From positions 1 through 5,783 of the forward strand of contig VERU01000185.1 of assembly GCA_018882485.1 (NCBI GenBank): 5,783 nucleotides of DNA, in the 5' to 3' direction. Numbering within the stretch: the stretch's first letter is position 1; each line of letters starts with the position of its first letter. This document shows, in pieces, positions 5,641 through 5,783 of the stretch. Below the pieces are notes generated by a model, which was not told where the DNA came from, ran no database searches, and saw only the letters and a program-made list of their open reading frames with translations. The DNA is from Rhodoferax sp. (GTDB taxonomy: Bacteria; Pseudomonadota; Gammaproteobacteria; Burkholderiales; Burkholderiaceae_C). A program made the position numbers and the translations under genes.

Positions 5641-5681
5641 GAGAAACAAAAAACCCTGCTACCGTATTGATAGCAGGGTTT
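5641..5681 (-). terminator. Rho-independent terminator of tRNA-His, probably bidirectional
   Basis: AAACCCTGCTA (5651–5661) and TAGCAGGGTTT (5671–5681) form a perfect 11-bp stem with a 9-base loop. Read on the minus strand, the stem runs into TTTTTTGTTT, a strong terminator starting 13 bases after the tRNA-His 3' end. Read on the plus strand it ends in GGGTTTCCTTTGTTT, a weaker tail that could still stop transcription from the MarR side. Confidence 0.85.
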
Positions 5682-5693
5682 CCTTTGTTTACT

Positions 5694-5770
5694 TGGGGTG
5701 GCTGATGGGACTCGAACCCACGACGACAGGAATCACAATCCTGGACTCTACCAACTGAGCTACAGCCACC
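5694..5770 (-). tRNA. tRNA-His, anticodon GUG
   Basis: A complete 77-base cloverleaf lies on the minus strand. The acceptor stem GTGGCTG pairs with CAGCCAC. The extra 5' G (position -1, at 5770) that marks histidine tRNAs is encoded and faces C73 (5697). The anticodon loop TTGTGAT sits on a CAGGA/TCCTG stem, with anticodon GTG at 5736–5734. The T loop is TTCGAGT and CCA is encoded (5694–5696). It closely resembles E. coli tRNA-His. Its promoter lies to the right, outside the window, and it is convergent with the MarR gene. Confidence 0.98.
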
Positions 5771-5783
5771 GCTCGTGCTGATT

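Overview
The window looks like a chromosomal segment of a high-GC betaproteobacterium, most likely Burkholderiales and probably Comamonadaceae-like. The reasons are the strong G/C bias at third codon positions, the HU-beta protein beginning [11 protein letters not shown] from a GTG codon, the hupB–tRNA-Val–ppiD order, and the LysR plus tartrate/D-malate dehydrogenase gene style. The genus cannot be fixed from this sequence alone.

Region 1 (1–2541) is a small catabolic module. A LysR-type regulator runs leftward off the window edge. It is divergent from a two-gene operon: an alpha/beta hydrolase of the fluoroacetate/haloacetate dehalogenase type, overlapping by ATGA with a tartrate/D-malate dehydrogenase (TtuC/DmlA family). 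The 63-base gap between the divergent genes is AT-rich and holds a 15-bp inverted repeat with one mismatch, a strong candidate operator. A plausible but unproven reading is that the hydrolase makes a 2-hydroxy acid and the dehydrogenase oxidises and decarboxylates it, with the LysR protein sensing the substrate.

Region 2 (2542–4984) is conserved housekeeping. It holds hupB (HU-beta nucleoid protein), tRNA-Val(UAC) only 15 bases later, a strong intrinsic terminator, and ppiD (inner-membrane periplasmic folding factor). E. coli also has hupB next to ppiD, but there lon lies upstream of hupB. Here the catabolic module sits in that place.

Region 3 (4985–5783) holds a MarR-family regulator downstream of ppiD, about 125 bases with nothing recognisable, a probably bidirectional terminator, and tRNA-His(GUG) on the minus strand pointing back toward the MarR gene.

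I see no mobile element, CRISPR array, phage gene or clearly new multi-gene system. The most interesting points are the dehalogenase-like hydrolase with an altered substrate pocket coupled to a D-malate/tartrate dehydrogenase, the palindromic operator in front of it, and the regulatory layout around hupB–tRNA–ppiD (start-stop codon pair at the hupB start, terminator directly in front of the ppiD ribosome binding site).
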